NCBI GenBank assembly: GCA_950295325.1
Contig: OX485805.1
Location: 54,460,758 to 54,524,757 of the forward strand
Length of the DNA stretch: 64,000 bases
Direction: 5' to 3'
Source of the DNA: Polytrichum commune
Taxonomy: Eukaryota; Streptophyta; Polytrichopsida; Polytrichales; Polytrichaceae
Shown here: in pieces, positions 57,429 to 64,000 of the stretch
How positions within the stretch are numbered: the stretch's first letter is position 1
How the letters are laid out: each line of letters begins with the position of its first letter
Translations under genes and position numbers: made by a program
The notes under the pieces: generated by a model
The model's input: only the letters and a program-made list of their open reading frames with translations
Database searches by the model: none
What the model was told of the DNA's origin: nothing

Positions 57429-57944
57429 TTAGGGTACTTCCTCAAGTGCATCATCAGATGCCCCAGACAAACAGCGCTCTGGATTGCTATACAAATAGCG
57501 AAACTTAGCAGCATCCTCCCAAGGATCTAGAGCACTTGTTAGAATGTCATCAAAATCATTGTCTGGGCCTTCTATAGCAACATGCATCATACTTTCTAAG
57601 TTAGATGTAGACATTCGATTACAAAGTTTTTGTTTAATAGTATTTTGAACAAAAAACGTCCTTTCACATGTTGCAATATTCACACATTGGCACTTAGCAA
57701 TCTCAACAAGAATCAGAAGGTTAGAATACTCCACTTTCAAAGATGGAGACCAAGAAATTGATGTCCATACATCTACAAAAGTAAGATCCATCCACTCTGT
57801 ACCTCCTTGTATCTTGAAAGCAAAAAACTCTTGCTTGCACAGGGTTGCATACACCAACGGCGGAAGGACTTGAACTCCTTGCATTTTTTGTACACTATAT
57901 TGCTGCAACAACCTATCCAACTCCACAACACCCCAATAGGCCAA
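57429..57944 (-). pseudogene. hAT transposase C-terminal (dimerisation) region
   Basis: 171 codons on the minus strand. The segment NLLILVEIAKCQCVNIATCE followed by RTFFVQNTIKQKLCNRMSTS and NLESMMHVAIEGP matches the hAT C-terminal dimerisation region. There the pattern CERxF, xQNxIKxKxRNR and NLExLM is characteristic. The frame begins inside the protein; the catalytic DDE region upstream is missing or unrecognisable. Its position within TIR-bounded DNA with 8-base duplications confirms the family. Confidence 0.8.
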
Positions 57945-58612
57945 ACCTACTTGTCTACTCAGTTACCATTTCCCGGTGTCGTAATGTAAATACGTACACT
58001 CTATAAATGTGTACTTACTTAGTATTGCATTGTGATTCTTTGATTTGGAGGAAAGTAAAAGGAAATAGAAGTAGATTATTTTTTTGTTTACTCTTAGTTT
58101 ATTTTAGTTACTTTTAAATTACCCTTTTAGCCTTATCTTTTGTTTTATTCATAGTTTACTTTTGGACCAATGAGATATTAGAAGTCCATGTGATGAGGAT
58201 AAAAAGGGGACTTTGTCTCTCTCAAGAGGATGATTATTTTTTTTGTGGTTGTAAGAGAAGAGGTTGTTGAGGAGAAGAGGTTTTTTGGGTTAAAGCGGAT
58301 GGTGTGAGTTTATGAAATTTTTTGAAATAAAATATGGAGGAGTTGTGTTTCATGGTGGTGTTTCTCTAGAGTGATCTCACTTGCTTGATTTGAAGTTAGC
58401 AAAAAAAAATTGTGCTAGTTTGAGTGGAGGGAGGTCTATTGGCTCTTAAAAAGAAGGGCTGAGACTTCGACCGACCATAGAAGGCGGACATGTCTTTTGT
58501 TTGCAACGAAACTTTGAGGAAGTGTATTACTTATTGTTAGCTTTCTGTAAAGATCTCATTTGCTCAATTTGGCGTTCATATGAAGATTTGAAGACTTCTC
58601 AAGATTCAAGTG

Positions 58613-59108
58613 CTCAGGGAGTGCACTATTCATTAAAACCAAGCATCACGTGCGTGCATGCCCCTTATTAAAATACCCCTGTATACATTTTATTTTTGCT
58701 AAAATCAAGCAATATACTTACAAATCTCATTGCTTCAAAATACATTTCCATACATACACAAGGGTCCAAAAACAAATACAGAAATTGTATATAACATGTG
58801 TACAAATGTTTGGAAATGCAAAAATATGGCCCTATTATATGTATAATATCAAATCATGGATTTTTAGTTATAAAGTCGTTACTTAGTGGATGAAAAAACA
58901 CATGATTCTTGGTCCAGGTTTGACTTGAACGCGTAAACACATAAATGCATACTTTACATATATTTTTCTATAGCCTCATGTATATCTACTTCTTGCTTAA
59001 TAGCAATATGTCTCTTGTACGTACATTTTGTACATGTTTGTTTTAAATAATACCCCTTTTGTGCACCCACGTGTATAAATACAGTACTTGAACAGTGCAC
59101 TCCCTGGG
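58613..59108. mobile_element. Nested hAT-like MITE inside the hAT element
   Basis: 496 bases with ends CTCAGGGAGTGCACT and complement (AGTGCACTCCCTGGG, one mismatch). The exact 8-base duplication ttcaagtg flanks it (58605-58612 and 59109-59116). AT-rich and non-coding. Its insertion post-dates the host element. Confidence 0.88.
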
Positions 59109-59824
59109 TTCAAGTGTGTTGTGGCTTGTAGTTCGTTGTCATTTCTGTGAATCCCAGCCGGATTTGGAGGCTAGTCGCATTTGATTTTTTGTATCGTAAA
59201 TTTGTTGCGGGTTTTGTAGGAATCCATAAAAACGCCGTTTCGTGTTTGTGATAACGAAGTGGGATTGATGACCCACAAGGTTGTATTCTGTTGTTCCCAT
59301 TGGTGAGGCACGATTGCTGGTCACTATGGGTTTGAAAGTTTAGGATCCAATCTTTCGGACGTCAGCTTGTGTTTTGACGTCCCGTTTTACCCGTCCGAGG
59401 CTTGTGGTTTCTTATCACCTTACCCTTAACCCATATAGAGCTGCAACAGGATAAGCCGACGGGAAAGAGTTTGAAGATTTAAAGAAACTGAAGACCGAGA
59501 CTCTTGAAGACCAGAAGATATGACGGTTTGATAAACAAATCTAGTTGCAGCCCAAAGCCCAGTGTTTTCCCAAGGCGGAACCCTCTCTACCGGACATCGG
59601 GTATCGGCCAGTATTTGAATACTTCTTCCGGCTGAAATCCAGTAACTCACAAGAAGAATCGGCTACATTTCTGGGACATTTTTTGGTCCATTGGCTAATT
59701 GCCGGAGGATTGAAATTATAGTCGGATTTCCATCCGATGGTTGGAAATTTGGACCGGCCATGAGGGGAAATCCATCGGCTGATAATGAACTAGCCGTCGG
59801 TTTTTCCCGACCATTGCCCATAAC

Positions 59825-61262
59825 TTCTAACTCTTGACGACTATTACACCTAACATATTCACCATCCACCTATCATCAAAATTGTTGAAAAACCTATCCA
59901 AGAGTAGTGTGAGTTTTATAAAACTCAAAAGGTGGGGTCATTAATCAACACCAAATGACCGAAGAGGTTATAAGGTACAAGCTAAGAGAGCAAGAGGTTG
60001 GCGACCAAAAGGGTAAAGAATGGAGGAGAAAGTGGTGACACCACTCACCCCATCAACTAAACCCTAGGCAAAACGAGTCCTTGGTTGGGAGGATGGGCTT
60101 CATCCACGGCTCATAATGGAGTTCATTGGCTACTCCCATCAACAAAGCTTGATGACAGGTCCCAATTTTTAGGTGGTTGCACTCCGTACATGAGAAGTTA
60201 GTTGGCACCGCTTGTTACCCACGAAGAGTGGAAGTGACACCTTACCAACTAAAAATCCATGTTTTTAAACATGTGTGTGTAACTCGATTCACTTTAATGT
60301 AGCAAAATGGGTACTAGTAGTTGGAAAAACAAGGGTGGCTCCTTTTCAAGACTTATTGTATGGGGGATACCCTAAGCATCCAAGATGCTCAATCTAAGTC
60401 TCCCCGGGGGGGGGGGGGGAGTAGTGTGAATTTTAACCTACATATGTCCAATTTTATGTCAACCATGTTAGAAGTTATTGGGAAATCTAAAATGGATCAA
60501 TCTTTGGCTGCACTTTTCAACAATGTTAGATACTTTAGTATTATTGACAATCCATATTCAAATACAAATACACAACATGCCAGATGCCCTTGGATGCACA
60601 TTATGTAGTATTGTGATCTATCAATGGTGTATATAGATTTATTTTCATTTTCAATTTTTCATAAAATAATTTACTAAATATAGTTTAATCCCCATACTAA
60701 ACTTGTAATGTTGAGGTTCATAGAAACTAGTGTGTATATATGTTTTCAACAATGTCTAGTCCACCTACCCTCCTCTTGGTTAGTCAATCAAGCAATCTCA
60801 ATATCTCGACACTTGTTTGAACAAGGATTTGAGACATGACACAAAACGACAACAATTTGGAAGGCATCCGGCAATCTTTCACATTGGGTCATCCATGACA
60901 TCCCCCAACACCACTAAAGATCACATTGGATGCTCTCAAACAAGCCTTTCTAGCTAAAGTGTTAAATTATCTCCTCAAGGGAAGGAAACTAGACTAACTT
61001 CACCTCAAGGACTTTCCCAACTATGAATGTGAATTGTACTTGAAGCAACCATTGACACCACCACAACACAAAATCGTATTGTTGCTTGCCACATCTCAAA
61101 TTATAGACTCGCCATTAAAATTGACCAGTGGCTAACTATCCGATCCCACATTATGGTACTTTGCTCCTACAATGTAATTGAAATTGAGGCGGACTTTATG
61201 TTGGAATGTCCCATGTACAACTTCATTAGAGATAGCCTTCCTTCCCTGTTTTAGATGTATAG
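59825..61262. other. Gene-poor stretch
   Basis: No supported gene. A run of 14 G occupies 60406-60419, likely unstable or inaccurately sequenced. It breaks or makes the frame 60321-60608 and should not be trusted for coding calls. Confidence 0.45.
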
Positions 61263-62332
61263 TCTAACCTCAATAATGTCACACCATCCATTTCACCAAA
61301 AAGTGTGATATAAACAAGGTGTGACATATTTGATAATGTCACATTTGGAAGATTTATGCATAATGTGATATTATCAAAGAAATAGTTAGAAAAACAAATA
61401 AAAATCACAATGTTCAAAAGAGAATAACAAAGATGAGAATTCAATGTTTTTAAATATAAAATCAAATTCAAAAGCTTGAATAACAAAGATAGCACATCAT
61501 AATGTGTCATTGAGATCATGTAAAGACCTCTCACTAAAGACAAAGAAGAACCTAATGTCACATTGTTTTGTTGACATTGATGTTAAATGTGCAATACCAA
61601 TTTTAATGAGCTTGTCATGGATTTTTCCATTCCTAACAACTCCATAGTGTTGAAAATTTGAGAATCTTGACTAGCCATAAAATTCAAAACATCTTGAACC
61701 GATATTTGTCTCGGGGGGTTCAATGGCAAAAATCGTAGAACAACGTGTGATAAAAAATAGGGTCTAATATATTCATTGTAAATAAAATTTATAAAAAACT
61801 TACATATAATATAGGGGGTTTCAAAATAGTGAAAAATGATTTCATGTAAAATACCATCACACCTTTATTTTGAAAAATACCATACCTTATAATCTTTTTT
61901 GCAAGGTAAATAGCCCCCCAATAAATAGGTCCCGAACGCACGTGTATGCAAAATATAAGAGGGAGTGAACCCCCCGAGATATTTGTGCATCACTTAACTT
62001 CACTACCTTAGACTCAACATCATTGCTATCATCAATCAATGAGTCTACTTCTACAGGATCATGTACCTCCTAGCCATCTTGCACTAATTGCACAAGCTCC
62101 TCAATAGAATACTCCACCTCAAAATCATCTTCACCTTCCATGTTTACATACTTCAATGGAGATTACTTATTATTATCGCACTTACACTACAAATTTTTGA
62201 AAAAATTAATGACAATATCAAGGGTGATAGGGATAATAAGGAGGGAGTTTTACACTAGAGAATTTGGTTTCGAAGTTTTGGGTGACAATACCAAGGTGTT
62301 CTATAAACAAGTGTGATATTATCGAGGTTAGA
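61263..62332. mobile_element. About 1.07-kb inverted-repeat element
   Basis: Ends TCTAACCTCAATAATGTCAC and TCTAACCTCGATAATATCAC on opposite strands, 20 of 22 bases matching including the next two. Internal copies of aatgtcaca words lie near the left end. No target duplication is recognised and no transposase is encoded. Confidence 0.6.
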
Positions 62333-64000
62333 ATGTAGCCTCAAGCCTTTCTTGCAACAATTGGACAATCAAGTTGATACTAGTTGCCGTCTCACAGAGG
62401 CAATTGCACTTCATTAATCTAGGAGAGTAGCCTTTTTGACACCATCTTGATGTACTTATATTCCCATAAGCCTTTTGACTTCGTGGACTTCATAATCAAT
62501 TTCATTCCATAGGTCGTGCATTGAGCCCCTTAGTCCTTTTAGGATTATCCTTGCAAGTAATGCAAATCCATTCTATATGTAAACTTATTTTTCCTATTTT
62601 AGCTAGGGTTATTCTAAATAAAAATCGCATTGAAATTTTAAAATTTGAACTTGGGTATACTCCCAAAAATATGCTACTTTGTTGAGTTTGGATTGTTGAT
62701 ATTGAGAACTTGACCACATGTTATCATTATAGGCCGCCGCAACAAGACAATGCAGGGTTTAGCTCATGAGCTGAACCTACCTGTCAAGCCAAACCACTAA
62801 TCCACCGTTAGCAAGGCCCGGAAAACCCTCCCCAGTTGAAATAGCTTGGATACATTGCAGCCTAACTTTCAACTCCTTTATAAAAGAATCAACTAACAAT
62901 ATCTCACAATCTTTGACCATACAAAATCTTAGCTTCATTTATCTCTATGTAAAGCCATGTGTATTATAAGATATGAGTTTTGATCATGAAACTCACAGTT
63001 TATGAAGCTCATATAATATATACTAAACATGTGAAGCATATAATGAAATTACTCCCCTCTAAAACAATATTACGTAATTTAGCGGCCCTTTGTGAGCATT
63101 TGGTGTACAACGTGGGATCTTGCTCTGACATATTGTTTGAATTTCGCGATACAGTCGGCAGATGTGAAACATATTTTTTTCTTTCTATTAAAGGCATGTT
63201 AGCTCCATGCACACATTTCCTAGTCTATTTGAGTGGAGAGGTTAAGGTTGAATTATGAGTGGTGAGTGAGGTGTATTAAAGTATCTAACAGATATGATGG
63301 TGTGTCATGGCGGTCGAATTGAACAATACAAAGGCTACATTCGTGAGACAATCATGGGAGCCGGTTCAGGAAATCGTGTTTATAATTTAGTTTTTATTGG
63401 GGGAGTTGGATGTCATGACACCATGCACACTTGCCGTGGCAGTCAGCTCATGCTTGATTTCATCAAATAGCCAACTGAGGAATTCCAAATAGCCTTATGT
63501 TTTGATGACTTGTTCCATTAACAAACCCTTGCTGCAAACGTATCCATGTGCTCAAATCCATGTGTTCATTCGTATGAAGTGCCTGAGTGCCGGGGCTCCA
63601 TGTATTAAATTGGATGCCCTGATTGGACCGTAATGTGAACCAAGTTGGCGAAGAGGGGTCCTATGGTGGCTATTCAAACTTATGGACACAACTCCTCCAA
63701 GTGGGTGTGTCTTCTTGGTTTTCGGTTCATTATTGACAATGGTTTTTTTAAAATTTTTTTTTAAAATTTTAAAGTTTGTGTCTTCGAATAATAACAATAA
63801 TGGACACAACTTGAAGGCCTAAAGATTCACACTTTGGTAATATACACAAGAGTTAGGGGCAAGCAAATGATCTTACAAGGTAAGCCGTGCTTGCAAATCA
63901 AAGTAACAAAATGGGAACAGTGATCTGTCATGCACACCTATCTTGATTATGAAACAATTGTGCAATGTAATACTAGAGCACTAAACAATTACAGCACCAA
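62333..64000. other. Gene-poor right edge
   Basis: No gene recognised. Frames of 60-92 codons are present, but without any identifiable motif. Confidence 0.4.

Larger units (their letters stand above)
57026..59816 (-). mobile_element. hAT element with transposase remnant
   Basis: 2,791 bases between exact 8-base duplications cccataac (57018-57025 and 59817-59824). The left end is CAGAGTTCGGG and the right end reads CCCGACCATTG, an imperfect complement. The outer 455 bases on the left and the last 190 on the right match the deletion derivative at 48938-49597. The inside holds the C-terminus of a hAT transposase (57429-57944, minus strand) and a nested element (58613-59108). I find no N-terminal zinc finger or catalytic core, so this copy is itself probably defective. 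Confidence 0.88.

Noticed and set aside
60321-60608. 95-codon frame
   Set aside because: It runs through a 14-G homopolymer whose length is unreliable, and shows no family resemblance.

Overview
The window looks like nuclear DNA of a land plant, most likely a bryophyte. Evidence: spliceosomal introns with GT-AG borders; short interstitial TTTAGGG arrays; a diverged, very AT-rich piece of plastid petD with its group II intron end; a degenerate NB-ARC resistance-gene fragment; two HMA (heavy-metal-associated) plant proteins; and a fungal-type Agaricus-bisporus-lectin (ABL) gene, a family otherwise known in plants mainly from liverworts and mosses. No bacterial operons, CRISPR arrays or rRNA genes were seen.

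Region 1 (1-11.3 kb) is a GC-rich genic block. It carries about 28 copies of a short palindrome, core ACGAACG-NN-CGTTCGT, that I find nowhere else in the window. The copies lie upstream (including a 143-bp tandem array with three palindromes per unit), in introns and in coding exons. The block holds a multi-exon gene (4536-8905) with a DGQH/ParB-like domain and signs of decay, an FCP1/NIF-type HAD phosphatase-like gene (9453-10220), and Pro/Ser-rich exons (10347-11308). The pairing of a ParB-fold-like protein with many parS-like palindromes is the best candidate for an undescribed system, but that functional link is inference.

Region 2 (11.7-30.3 kb) is one giant palindrome: two 9,128-bp arms around a 338-bp spacer, exact wherever I compared them. 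Every feature inside is therefore doubled: the ABL-type lectin gene, two elements with CCGGGTACGC termini and about 10-bp target duplications (Mutator-like; the longer one carries an AT-hook reading frame), and a dispersed repeat. It could be a very recent inverted duplication or a long-read/assembly artefact.

Region 3 (30.3-64 kb) is gene-poor and transposon-rich. It has two intact HMA genes (31812-32414 and 55585-56238, both minus strand) and a decayed HMA copy (45460-46454) broken by a TA-inserted element. It also has a dead Ty3/gypsy integrase, a LINE fragment, the petD insertion and the NB-ARC pseudogene. DNA transposons abound, several with exact target duplications: a hAT-like element at 36438-37228, a hAT element with a transposase C-terminus (57026-59816) and its 660-bp internal-deletion relative (48938-49597), a nested element at 58613-59108, a minisatellite-bearing element at 47028-47458, a fold-back element at 33126-33484, and a pair of perfect 32-bp inverted ends at 51699-52444.
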